From: Entomortierella parvispora
Taxonomy: Eukaryota > Mortierellomycota > Mortierellomycetes > Mortierellales > Mortierellaceae
DNA: 64,000 bases
NCBI GenBank assembly: GCA_963573315.1
Contig: OY752141.1
Coordinates: 3,906,001 to 3,970,000 of the forward strand
Direction of reading: 5' to 3'
This document shows positions 9,565 through 21,946 of the stretch, piece after piece. Position numbers and translations under genes: made by a program. Each line of letters begins with the position of its first letter. The first letter of the stretch is position 1. The notes under the pieces were generated by a model. It saw only the letters and a program-made list of their open reading frames with translations, made no database searches and was not told where the DNA came from.

Positions 9565-12500
9565 ATGACCCCCTTCTCGAGCTCGTCGAGGCCCTCGACC
9601 TTTATCCAGACGCCTTTTCCTTCTTTTCCTTCCACCGATTCAGCACCATCGGCATCCAGCACAACCGTGCCTTCCCCCATCCAGCCTATCCTTGCCTACC
9701 CTGCCTCAACATCTTCACTCTCCCCAACATCGTCAACCTCCTCCATCACATCACTTTCTATTTCCCGGGCGCCTTTATCTCACCCATCCTCCACATCCCG
9801 GCCACCGCAGCCTATTATGACCAACAGCAACAAAAGGAGCAAAGAAGAGGTAAATTGTTGGACGAGTTCTATAGCAGGTGCTTCTGCCCCTTGGAGTTGA
9901 TTCATGTCCCGACAACCGAACGCTCCTTTTTTTTTTTTTTTTATGGTTCCTTGATTTCTTTCGTGCGTCTCTCCTCCCTCACGCGAGCTTGGGCGTAGGA
10001 CCCAGACAAGGAGATCGATCAGGAGCAGGCATGTCATCTGCACTTTACGCCCGCTATCGTGAGATCAGTGGGGCAGAAACTCGAAGTGTCAACAAAAACA
10101 CACAAGACTTTTTGGAGTGTCAGCAACAATCAACAAGGTGTTGTAAACGGACACGCCAAAGAGGACGAAACCAAATCACAGGAGCAATGCACCAAATGAT
10201 AGTGCACCAAAACAACCCAAACATCAACAACAATTGCGATGCTTACACATTCAAGAGACGAAGCGAGGCAGGGGGAGGCCCAGGGGAACTCATTTTGTGA
10301 TACTTTGCGCATGCATATTGCACTTTATGAACGCACACCCATCTTCGTACACACAAGTATCCTCTTCATTTGAAATTTCCGTACCTACATCTTGTATCCC
10401 ATGTCGTATCTCGTATCGTCTATCCATCGATCTTTCTGTCCCACATTCATTGTAATTTCCTCTTTGTTCAAATCAAACCAACACGGAGTTGCAGACAAGA
10501 GGAAGAGAACTCCGCCATCTCATCGCGAGCGCGTCCCCCGCGTCGATTCTCTCATTCTTCTATTCTTCTTCCTTTACTTCCCCTTGTTGTACATATTACC
10601 TATCGATTCGTAATTGCAATTGAGTTTCTTGCATCATCACTTTGTCTCCGCACATATGTCGTAGAAATGTATCGGACAGGCTCTAATAATCCCTTGTTTG
10701 TTCTATTGATCCATAATTCAGGTTTGGCCCGACAATGTTGAGCAGGCGTTTATGGAAGGTAAGATACTTGCATGGTCTCCTCCTTCCCCAGCCTACGGTA
10801 CCCTGCTTTTCTCCCATTCCAGTCTTTACAAGAGTGATCGGTGTTTCTTGGCTCTCGCAAGTTTATCGCGCCCAACCTTATTCTCCGCATTCCTTCGCGC
10901 TGGAGCACAACATGGAGAAAGTGGAGAAAGTATAATGTGGGATGATGTTTGGATATGTCACACAAAGAATGAGCTAAGGCGACGTTCTGGGCGAAAGAAA
11001 GGGTTGGGTTAAAGCCGACCATCTCGACTGAGATCGTTTGGGGTTTGAACAAAGAGGGCTCTTTGAACCTGATAGGCAAAGGGAGAGAGAGAGATAGAGA
11101 GAGATTTCAGGTGTTTCTCTCGTCTTTGTACAATATTTCTTTGTAAAGAAGAAAATCTTTGCGTTGTGTTTGTTCTTCACGGTCAACATCTTGTGTGTGG
11201 GGTTGAAAGAAGAGTCACTCCGATTTGTGGTCACTGGCACTGTTATGTTGTTATGAGCAAGGACTTTCTTGTTCAAGTGGAATGAGGTAGTTGCGCGCGT
11301 GCAGGTCGTTGATTGCAATTAGCGCGAAATTAATTTCCGTTGAACAATCGATCCATCCATCCATCGGAGTGAAGAGAATATAATTTATTGTGGACGCGTG
11401 AGGTACCCTTCCAAACTACAAAGTTCCTGGTCCCCCTTCCTGGGATCTTGTCCGTGCATTGATTGTATTGCAGGTGTGGGCTGGGACAAAAGTCAGGGTA
11501 CCCTGACCTCCCCGCCCGGACCGCAATGTCAACATTCCGGACATCCCTGCTGTTTGCAGTTGCTCAGATATCAATTGGGATGAATAATGAACTATCGCAT
11601 TCTTTCTTCTCGCGTGCAGTTGACTAACCTCAAAAGTCTAACTTTATCCTTGTTTCCCCATCCATTTCACCCCGGCTACGGCTCACGCTCGTCATCGGTT
11701 TCGAATCTCTCCTTGCTGTACTGCTCTCCTGTATGGACCATGGTCGACAGCTCTCGTAAAAATCCCAAAGCTCGGACGGAGAAAAGTTGTCGTTGACACC
11801 AAGCCCTGTGGTACGTAAACACGATGTTTGTGTGGGATAGAAACGACTACATGACAAATATATATGCAAACTGCACCTTGTTGTGGATGTTTATTGTTTA
11901 ATTGGAGTATGGTAAACAAGTTCCATCCAGGTACCCTTCCTTGCTGGCTCTAATATATTCACCTCCTTGTATTAGGGCGAAACGAGCTGATTGCCGCCTA
12001 CATTCACAAGCAAACCGGTCGATGGAGAACACGTAAACAGGTGTCGTCTCATATTCAGGTTCTGAAGAACACACGAAAGGATGACCAACGATGTAAGTGA
12101 GGCCGGTCCATGGAGACGGACAAAGATTGCTCCACTGAGGACAAACTCTAACATGTCTTCACGATTCAAACAGTGATGGATCTCTTGTCTGATGCTTCTG
12201 TGGACGAGGGGGATGATGCGGCCATGTTGTTGGCTGCACTCGGGACCAGCAACATCATGTACGGTGAGAGTAACAGTCCTCAAATCTCGCCCGTCTCGCC
12301 CACAGGGAGTGTCACTGCGCGTTTTGAGCGAATGGATAATTCTTCCTCGCCTGAAATCGAAGATGACAGGAAGCCGCCAACCCATCATCGTCAACTTTCC
12401 ATCGCCTCCATTCTCAATCCAGACACGGAAGCAGAGTCGCAACAACAACAACACCACCAACATCTTCAACCACAGCAACAGCCACCTCATCGTCAACATT

Positions 12501-14183
12501 TCCGTTCTCATTCACAGCATTATCAACGACCTCGTCGAAACACATCCTCTGTGGAGATGTATCCATATTCAAAGCGTGAAAATATTTATGAGGAGTCATC
12601 GTTCGAGCAAGCAGCCCAAGCCGTGCCACCATCAATAGGAAACGTGGGCCTGGCAAGGAGACGTCCAAGTCAGGAGGGGTACGACCCATCGCGATCTTAT
12701 TTCAGCGAAAGGTTCCCCTACTGGCCATGCCAATTTAAGTTGACTCAAGAAGAGCGGAGATTGCCACATTCTGAGGTACAATTCGCTTGACACTACGACT
12801 TCAGTATATTTCACCACCTCCCTGGGAAATCTCACTCATGGCTTTATTGTTACTCTCGTAGAACGGATTACCTAGAGAGATTTTGTTGTCTGGTAGCGAA
12901 GCTCCTTTCCAGGACAACATGGAGTGCGTACCAGTCAGTGCCTTGAGCGACTCTCAATTCCCACACATCAAAGACGCATTCCAGAGGAAACACTCACTCC
13001 ATCTGAGCTACAAGGTGAGCTTAGTTTTGGTCCTCCATAAAGATATTTGGTCACCTTGCACAATGCTGACGCCACATTGATCATATAGGTTGGACTGAAC
13101 CTCGAAAGCTCAGTCAACACAACGAGACTGTTGACAAGAAATCTCTTTCAATCGGCAGAACGGTACACTGTCATGTGCACTACCAGGGTGTTTTCCTTTG
13201 GTAATCAAGTCGTGGAGAGTCAAGAAACACAACAGGCAGCCTTTTATGGCGGTCGATATGTGTATTCCTTCAAGATGGTCAATGAATGGTTCTACACCTT
13301 CTTGCAGGCCTTGAATGACGGTCGATCATTGGATGAGGCTCAGGCATCGTTGCGAAATATCACTATTTTACAGGTAAATCATAGCGTTTGACGGTCCATT
13401 ACTGTTCTGTCGAATCTCGCTCGCGTCTTTTGAAACTCATTATCATCTTTTTTACTTCTCGCTTTGTAGGAATTTGAACGTCTTTCAGCTGGCCCAACCC
13501 TCCCAGAGTGGGATCCAGAAGCAGAGTGCTTGCTGGTGGTCGCATACGAATTCAATGCTACAAATCAGGGAGGCATGACAGGCTACCGACTGACGGACGA
13601 CACGGTGCCTTTGTCCAAGGTCGCAACATTTGCTAGGACCCGCGCCAACACTTGGGACAATTCTAACACGACATTCAACAGGAATTTTGGTGGCGACATC
13701 ACGGGTCCGGGAGTTTACAGGCCGTTGCAAGCATCAGACAAGAGCCAGCTTTCTATTTCCTCAGGTGCTCCATCTTCCAGATTTGTCTCGCCACCGTACC
13801 ATGATGATCCATGGGGACGTCGTCATCCCCCAACTCCATATCAGCATCAACTTCAGCATCAACTTCCGCATCATTCCTTAACAGAAGCCGCTCGCAGGTC
13901 ACCTGTGCAGTTTCAAGAATATACCCCTGCCCCGCTGGAGCCCCGGCTACGATCCAGCAAACGCAGTTCCATGGACATGCGGGATGGAGGTGACCGACAC
14001 GATCAATACTATCACTCGCACCGCGATGAGTATGAGCGACCGCCACAGCGTCAATTGCACTCGGTCTCTCCTCTACCACTTCAGAATCAGTATGTATCCC
14101 ATGGGCCTTCCAGTCCTGGATTACCAGAGCCCAAAAAGTTCTGTGTCTATCCCAGAAAAGGGATCCGATCCACATTCTCGTAG
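9565..14183 (+). CDS. TEA/ATTS-domain transcription factor with C-terminal YAP-binding-type domain (TEAD-like)
   Basis: Eight exons: 9565-9849, 10722-10758, 11751-11810, 11976-12092, 12174-12775, 12862-13014, 13089-13373 and 13470-14183; 750 residues, all phases consistent. The first 95 residues are Ser/Thr/Pro-rich. The DNA-binding TEA domain (about 96-166) is spread over exons 2-4: [36 protein letters not shown] and [13 protein letters not shown], the last being the hallmark recognition helix. A disordered linker with Gln/His runs follows. From about residue 370 the protein resembles the immunoglobulin-like YAP/TAZ-binding domain of animal TEADs: [40 protein letters not shown] and GMTGYRL align in order with the animal counterparts. 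The last 150 residues are disordered. Fungal TEA factors such as AbaA and Tec1 control development, so a developmental role is inferred. The first two introns (872 and 992 bp) are ten times longer than most here. Confidence 0.9.
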
Positions 14184-14304
14184 TCGGGCTTTGTTTATCA
14201 TCATAACCATTAAAGTTAGCACATCATCCCTGCGTCCTACTTGTCAATGAGATTTTATTTCAGTTCAACTCAGAAGCGCTTCATGCGAATGTCGTTCGGT
14301 CCTT

Positions 14305-17185
14305 TTATGCACGGTGGGCAGCCTGTTCTGCTCGCTCAGCCTTCAATTGGGCCTCTTGGACCAAGCGCTCGGCCTCGAGTTTGGCCGTCCTGGCCTTTTC
14401 AAGTTCGGCCTCTCTTTTGGCCAACTCTTGCAACCGTTTTTTGGTCTCGTCTGCCTCCTTCTGTGCCTGGGCAGCAGCGACTCTTGCTTGCTGATCTTGT
14501 TGCTTCTTCAGCTTGTCAGAGGCAGCCTTCTCTGCAGCAGCTTTCTTGATCTGGGCGGCCTTCTCTTCCGCATGGATCTTGTCCTGGGCAGCTTTGACCG
14601 CAGCCTCGTGCTTCTTGTTCTCTGCTTGCAGTCGAGCTGCATGGGCCTTGGTCTCAGCCGCCAGCTTGGCCTCTAAGGCGGCCTTCTTGGCAGCTACCTC
14701 CTTGTCGATTACGGCTTGCTCAAGGTCGCGCTTTTTTTTGGCGGCCGCCTCCATTTTCGCTGTTTTTGCGTCAGCAGCCTTTTGTTCAGCCTCCCGAAGA
14801 GCTGCCTCTTTTTTCTCCAAAACAACGCGTTCCTTTTCGCGTTTGATAGCAGCAGCCTCTTCTTTGGCGCGCGCCGCTTTTGCAGCGGTCAGACGTTTGA
14901 GTTCCTCCTTGGCATGGCGCTTTTGCTCCTCAATCAAGCGGGTTTGCTCTGCCTTTTCGGCAGCCTTGCGATCATATTCTTCCTTGTCCTGACGCTTCTT
15001 GAGAGCAGCGGCGGCCTTGGCTTGTTCAACCTTCTCGGCGGCGATTCGCTGCTGTTCCTCCTTCTCTTGCTGTTTCTTTTCGGCCGACTGCTTCGCCAGC
15101 AAGACCTTCTCTGCAGCCTTGCGATCAGCTTCTTCCTGCTCGCGCTTCGTCTTTTCAGCTGCGAGACGGACCTGTTCTGCCTTCTCTGCAGCCTTTTGGG
15201 CAGCCAATTCATCGTCTTGACGCTTCTTCAATGCAGCCGCAGCGTTGGCCTCGGCTGCCTTCTCTGTCGCGACTCTGGCCGCCAGATCAATCTCGGCTTG
15301 CTTCTTGAGGTGTTCCTTCTCCGCCTGCTCATACTTCTTGCGGAGCTCGGCCTTGTCTAGCTGTTCCTTCTCAAGAGCGTCCGTCTTCAACTTGTCGGCC
15401 TTCTTGGCTGCGTCCTTGGCAGCGTTTTCCAGATCGCGCTTCTTGTGTTCGTTTTGCATTTGAGCAGCCTGGACTTTAATCTGGTCCGCCTTCTTGGCGT
15501 CCTTGAGTTTTTGGTCAATCAGCTTTTGGGCGTCTTGGACTTTTTGATCCGCGAGCTTCTTGGCAGCGTCCAGGGCGTTTTGGGCGTCCTTTTGTTTCTG
15601 CTCTGCCAGCTTTTGAGCGTCTTTGGTCTTTTGGCTCAACAGTTGGGCGGCCTCTTGGACATGCTTGTCGTGTGATTCATGGTAAGAGTCGACCTTGTCC
15701 TGGACAAACTTTTGGGCGTCATGGAGGGCCTGCTGGGATTGCTTCAAGGTCTCATCGGTGGAGGAATGCAATTGATCCAATTGACGCTTGACCTTCTTTG
15801 TCAGATCTTCTTGAGAATCATGCAAGGCATGGGAGGCTGAGCTGGCAGCTTGGATAACGGCCTCTTTGGCTCCCTGGATCGAATCTGCAGCTTCTTCGGC
15901 CAAGGATCGCTTTTCTTTGGCGCCCCACCACCACGATGAACGTTTTTGAGGGTGGAGAGTTTGATCGACCTTGTCTTGCAGGTCGTGGACGGCCTCGGCG
16001 AAATCCTTTTTGAGATGGTCGAGATGATCCTGGGCATCTTGTTGGACATGTTGGACTTGAAGGGGCAGATCGTGTTGCAGTTGAGCCACCTTGTCAGCTA
16101 CAACATCGGCGGTACTGCGCTTCTTGGGGTTTCCAAAGAGCCAGGCATTGGCGGGTACGTGTTCCTTGCGCTTCTTTGGAGGGGCCGCCGTGGCATCCTT
16201 CAAGGCCCGTTTGGCAGCCTCGGCCGTGTCGTGAAGAGCGGCGTTAGCGGCCTCGGCAGCCTCATGGACGGCAGCGCTGGCGGCTTGGGAAGCGTCATGG
16301 AAGGCAGAGACGACTGCAGCGGCAGGCCCAGCGTCTGCCTCGGCCTCGTCCTCGAGAGCTCTCTTTTTCTCCTTGTCATGGTCAAACTCCCAGATTTCAA
16401 CTTTTTGCTGGATAGCCCGCTTCAACTTGTCCAAGACGGGCAAGATCCTGAATGTGGCCTCATCGTCGTCTTCGTCATGGTCGTTCTTTTTGTCATGGCT
16501 ATGTTGTCTTTCTGTCTGGTGATGTTCATCATCGGCATCGTCATCGACGACAACCTGGTCTCCACGACGGGCGTAAAAGTACCCACCGGCCTTTTCAGCA
16601 TTGGCTTCATCTTGGAGATGGGCCTGATGGATGGACTCTTTGAGGTCGTGTACCTTTTGTTGGATCTGATCCACAAACCCGAATTTAAAATGAGGTTCAT
16701 CACCATGACCGGCGCCTGCGGTATGGACCATTGTAGCCAAGGTTCTTTTAGCTGTAGCGGTGGCCTGGTGATGAGAGTCGGTCAAGAAGGGGTAGGTGCC
16801 GTGACCGATGGAGGTGTCTTGCTGTTGTTGGTGTTGGTTATGATGTTCATCAGAGGGGTGGTGGTACTGGTGGTTGGGTTGATGGTGGGCTTTGTTGTTG
16901 CCACAAGACTTTGTGCCTTCCAAATGGGCTGGACAGGCCCGAGAGAGATCTGGGAGATCCTGTCCATCTGCCACGAGGACCTCTTGAGGTTGATCGGCAC
17001 GACCAAACCATTTAGCGTCGACCGAGTACGAAGAGGCAGCCATGACCAAGGCCACGGCAGCGGCTACAGGAGTGTAAAAAACAAAGTATCCAGTTAGAGA
17101 TGTTGAACGCTTGACAAAGAGAGACAAGGACTGGGATGAAGCTGGTGTGTCAAGACGTACCGATTGAAGTAACGTGGAACTTCAT
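14305..17185 (-). CDS. Secreted Ala/Lys/Glu-rich LEA-like coiled-coil protein with dibasic processing sites
   Basis: Two exons (17185-17161 and 17063-14305), 927 residues. The tiny first exon matters: spliced, it gives MKFHVTSIAAAVALVMAA and completes a clean signal peptide, with cleavage likely after SVDA near residue 25. Next come a His/Gln/Asn-rich segment and an acidic stretch, then amphipathic helices with 11-residue-like periodicity (DAQKLAEQKQ, DAQKLIDQKLKDA). The last third is almost pure A/K/E/R/Q helix with imperfect repeats (AALKKRQDDE, AALKKRQDKE). Several KR or KKR sites suit Kex2-type cleavage (GNPKKRS, PQKRSS, KEKRSL), and short Trp-rich boxes recur (KWFG, AWLFG, SWWWG). It resembles group 3 LEA proteins and TolA-like linkers by composition only. 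Function is unknown; desiccation protection or a wall-associated role are guesses. It converges on the TEAD gene, 121 bp away. Confidence 0.7.
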
Positions 17186-18242
17186 TGCAAATAAAGTGAG
17201 AGCGAGAAGATGGAGTAGATCTGTTTCGTAAAAGCTTTTGTTCTGACTATGGACAGTATCGAGTGAAATTTGTCCAGGAAGGATATGAAGTATGTACAGG
17301 TTGAAGGGTGTGTTATGGGATAGATGAAGAAAAGTATCAAAGAGTTTTTTGGGGTGATACTAAAGAAAGTAACAAAAAGACGAAGCGAAAAAAAATAGTT
17401 GGGTAAAGGTGAGTGCAGAGGTCAGGGCTATGAGTCGCCAGGTTTTTTTCAATGCAGCCGCAAGGACGATTGCATTATTATGAGGCAAGAAAAATGAACG
17501 AGAGGCGCCGAATCACAGCCAAGAAGGACGAAACCCAGGAGACGCGTCGTGCGGTGTCTCAACGCGAGGGGCAGAAAAATGTTTTTTTGGTGCTGAAAAG
17601 GTACATGTACGCCTCTGTGGGCGATCTTTATTTCTTTTCTCTTTCCAGCACGCGTCCGATGGTTCGGTTCTTTTTATCGACCCACCTTGCCACACACAGA
17701 CAAATATGGCGAGCAAAAGAGTGGGCGGTCTACTGAGGAGAGGGAGACAGAAACGAAGTGGGGAAGGGAGGAGGGAGGGAAGGAAGGAGGGGGCCGTCGG
17801 GCTGCACACATCCGCACATCCGCAAAAAAGAGATCGGCACGTGAACGCGGCGTGCTGATTGGCCGTCGTCGGACTGCTCTCCCTCTGGTGCCATCCAGCG
17901 CACATCCCACTTGCCTGCCGTTCTTTCTGTTCTGTGCGGTGTGTGTTTCGGTGTGCGGTGTGCCTGTGCAGAACACCTACACACAATGCTATACATATGT
18001 AAACCGACATACTCTTCTCCACACATTCCATCGCATTGCGCACTGTGTGTTGCATTGCATTGCGTCGTCTTCTTTCTTTCTTTCTCTTTCTTCTTCTTGT
18101 TCTCATTCCATCCTCACTCGCCGACTTCTCCTCCTCATACATTCACTTTCTCTTTCCTCCTCCTTCCTCCTCACTCCCCAGCTCCCTCGTCCACATTCAC
18201 CCACCCAACTAACCTTTCCTACTTCCTTGCCCGTCTTCAACA
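17186..18242. promoter_or_regulatory. Divergent promoter region of the LEA-like gene and Lon
   Basis: The neighbours are transcribed outward, so both promoters lie here. Near the centre a palindromic E-box CACGTG (17838-17843) sits 15 bp from an inverted CCAAT box (ATTGG, 17858-17862). The 200 bp before the Lon start are strongly pyrimidine-rich (TTCTTTCTTTC, CTCCTCCTTC), typical of fungal leaders. No coding sequence is recognisable. Confidence 0.45.
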
Positions 18243-21200
18243 ATGCTTCGCTCCAGTCCTTCCATCCCCATCCCGCGAACCGTCCCTGTCCTGCCCTTGC
18301 ACGACAAGGTCTTCCTTCCCGGAGTCGTCACTCGGCTGCAAATCTCCCGCCGGGAATCTATCCCCCTCTTTGAAAAGATCCTCCGCACCTACGACTCAAA
18401 AGAGCTGAGCAAGTGCATTATTGCCGTCTTTCCTGTTCGTGGTGCTCCTTCCTCCTCTACCTCTTCCCCATCCTCTTCCCCTGCTATCACCTCCTCCTCT
18501 TCCTCTTCCGAAGATGACGGCTCAGCCGTCTCCAAGGCCGTCATTAAAAGACGTCAAGGAGCCACCGCTAATCGCTCACAGGATTCTGGTGACGACGAGG
18601 ACTCGATCGTGATCGGCAGCAGCGCCGGACAGGTTGTCCCGATGCGGCCGGGCAGTGGCAATACGAGTTCATTTACGCTGACCCCTGCACATCTTCATGG
18701 AATTGGATGTGCGGCTCGGCTGGTTCGACTGGAGCGAGCTGTCGGTGGTTTTACGGTGGTACTCGAGGGTAAGTCCCCTTATCTTTTATATTCTTTGCGG
18801 CTCTGGCAGATACAACAGAAAAGGTGCTTGGGATATGCATGATGGAGCGAGCATAAGTTTCGGTCTCTTTTTTTTCAGTGAGGAACTGGAACCTGAACAT
18901 TGGTCGCTGCTCGAGCATAGAGCCAGATGGGATGAGATGGGTCAGCTGCTTGCACCGTTCTTCTTGATGTAGCACCTGTTTCTCCCTTTTCGTAGATCGG
19001 GGATAAAACACGACGGGATTGGAGGAGTGGAGTATCGACCCTGCATCTTGTTGGCCGCTACTACGGCCGGATTTGCAACTGTTGCCCCGATTACGCACAC
19101 AACGCCTACACATCCACTTCACAAACTTCCTTCGTCTGTCCTACCGTCGGCACTGATGAGCCGAAGCATTACAGGGGGGGGCGAATCGCGTGACCGTGCC
19201 GGTAGAGTTTTTGTCTGCTTCAACCTTGCTAACAAATATCTTGGGGTCTTGTCTAGGCATCATGCGTCTTCGTCTTAACAAGATCATCTCGCAGACTCCT
19301 TTCTTCGAAGCCGATGTCTCGCCCATGCCAGACAAAGCTGTTGACAAGAACGACCAGGATCTGCAAGATCACATTGTCGCGCTGCGCTCGACCTCCAAAG
19401 AGTTTGTCTCTTTGCTCCAAACCCTCAAATTGCCCGCCCCGGTCCTGACCCAGCTTCAAAAGTTTCTCGAGAATGTGGGGTTGATCCCCGGCCAGGTTGT
19501 GGATCTGCTTATGAGCACCATCGAGAGTACATTGGAGGAGAAGATCTTGATCTTGGACGCTGTCGACTTGAAGGAGCGAATCCCCAAGGCCGTCGAGCTC
19601 CTTACACGCCAGATCCACGTACGTCCTAAACCTATTTTGATATTAGCGCTCTTTTCTTTTATGTCTTTCTATCCTTTGGATGTTTGCATGTTGCTGACAA
19701 GTTTACTGCGTTTCCCTCTTGGCCATTTTCCAAATAGGTCTTGAAAATATCACAAAAGGTCCATGACAATGTCGAGGGCAAGCTTAACAAGAAACAGCGC
19801 GAGTTTTATCTCCGCCAACAGATGGCAGCGATCAAGGAGGAGCTGGGCGAGAAGGATGCTGGTGAGGAGGACGAGATGACGACCATCGAGAATAGACTCA
19901 ACGCCGCCAACTTGCCAGCCGAGGTTCAGAAGGCGGCCGACCGAGAGATGAAGCGGTTGAGAAAGATGCAGCCAGCGTCATCTGAATACTCTGTGATCCG
20001 TAACTACTTGGACTGGCTCGGCGATTTGCCTTGGACTAGGTCGAGCGAAGATATCTTGGATGTAGAACGGGCTCGCAAACAGTTGAACGATGACCATCAT
20101 GGACTGGAGAAGGTGAAGCGCAGAATTTTGGAGTACCTTGCTGTCACAAAGTTGCAACAGTTGAAGGGAGATGTGAAGGGGCCTATTCTGTGTCTTGTCG
20201 GACCTCCAGGAGTAAGTTGGGTGATCTGTTTCTATTTGGGTCTATTTATTTGTATAGTCGATGCTAATGAACTTGTCAATGTGTTACTGCTATCTAGGTC
20301 GGAAAGACTTCCTTGGGACGATCCATTGCGACCGCCATGGGTAGAAAGTTCCATCGAATCTCCCTGGGAGGCGTCTGGGACGAGTCTGAAATCAGAGGCC
20401 ATCGTCGTACCTATGTCGGCGCTCTCCCTGGACTGATCATCCACGGACTGAAGAAGTGCGAGGTCAACAACCCCGTCTTCTTGCTCGGTAAGAGTACATC
20501 TATTCAGAGGAGTTGTGTTTGAATATTTTATGATTTCAGTCTCTTACAAAGTTGCTCGAAACAAATAGATGAGATTGACAAGGTTGGCTCAAGAGGTCAC
20601 CATGGAGATCCTTCAGCTGCTTTCCTTGAAGTGTTGGATCCAGAACAGAATAATACCTTTGTAAGTTGCTTATGTACGATGATAGCGAAACAAAAAAAAA
20701 AGAGTCATAGTGCTAACCCTGCGATTATCTACCATTGTTTATGTTCACAAGACGGATCATTACCTGAACGTGCCATTCGACCTTTCCAAGATTCTCTTTA
20801 TCGCTACCGCCAACTCTGTAGACACGATCCCTATACCATTGTTGGACCGTATGGAACTCATCACAATCCCTGGATACACGTATGCGGAGAAATTGGCCAT
20901 CGCCACCAACCACCTTTTGCCCAAGCAGATCCGCCAACATGGATTGGGCGATGAAGATGTCAAGGTGACTCAGCAAGCGTTGCTCAAGGTCGCGACTGGA
21001 TATACCCGAGAGAGCGGTGTTCGTCATTTGGAACGCGAGATTGGAGCCCTGGTGAGAGCCAAGGCTGTAGAATATGCGGAGGATCAAGAGCGGAGACTAT
21101 CTAATGTGGCGATAATCGAGAATGCTGGCAAGAGGCACAAGGACTACCAACCTCTTGTGACCTTGGAAGATGTGGAAGAGATTCTGGGCCAGGAGAAATA

Positions 21201-21946
21201 CGTGAATGAAGTGACAGAACGGACACCGACAGCCGGAGTTGTTACGGGAATGGCCTACAATGGTGTCGGAGGCGGAATCCTGTTCATTGAAGTCTCTCAA
21301 ATGCCAGGCAAGGGTCATTTGCAGCTGACGGGCAGTCTTGGCGACGTGATCAAGGAAAGTGCTCAGATTGCTTTGAGCTGGGTCAAATCGCATGGATACG
21401 AGATTGGACTGACCAACAGCCGTGGACAAAATATCATGGAGAAGGCAGATGTGCACATCCACATGCCCAGTGGAGGCACTCCCAAGGTAACATTGAAATA
21501 CCAGCTGCTATTTTCAGGCCGAGTATGACAGACATTTTTTTGAGCTGACTTTTGGACCATATTATTGCATTTTTGTTGAAAAATAGGATGGTCCGTCGGC
21601 CGGTATTGCGATGGTGTGCGCGTTGGTGTCCATGTTTTCGAACCAAACAGTGCCAGCAACGACGGCAATGACGGGCGAGTTTACGTTGCGTGGACTGGTG
21701 ATGCCTGTGGGAGGCATCAAGGAGAAGGTGATTGCGGCTCATCGAGCCGGTGTGCGCAAGATTATCATGCCGTTGCGCAACCAGAAGGACGTGACATCGG
21801 ATGTGCCGGCGAATGTGCGGGAGGAGATTGAGTTCTTTTACGCATCGACAATTTGGGAGGTTCTTCGAGAGGCGTTTGAAGGCCGGGTTGTTGTGCGGAC
21901 AGGCCTTGTTGGTGCGGCAGCTGGAGCACTAGACAGCCGCATGTAA
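18243..21946 (+). CDS. Peroxisomal Lon protease (LONP2 / Pln type)
   Basis: ATP-dependent serine protease that degrades damaged or unassembled proteins. Seven exons: 18243-18768, 19257-19618, 19738-20211, 20298-20487, 20569-20660, 20752-21486 and 21587-21946; 912 residues. Domains: N-terminal substrate-binding LON domain ([14 protein letters not shown]), with a Ser-rich low-complexity insertion near residues 65-95; AAA+ module with Walker A GPPGVGKTS split by an intron, Walker B FLLDEIDK and sensor FIATAN; then the proteolytic domain with catalytic Ser in DGPSAG and Lys in GGIKEKV. There is no mitochondrial presequence. The last three residues are SRM, a plausible PTS1 variant, so the peroxisomal matrix is the likely site. 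Length and motifs fit the LONP2 family better than mitochondrial Pim1, which is longer. The first intron (488 bp) is unusually long. Confidence 0.93.

Noticed and set aside
15946-17097. 383-codon open frame opposite the LEA-like gene
   Set aside because: It is the antisense shadow of an Ala/Lys/Glu-rich gene; its Leu/Val/Gly-rich product has no domain, and the sense gene has a signal peptide and a coherent splice junction.
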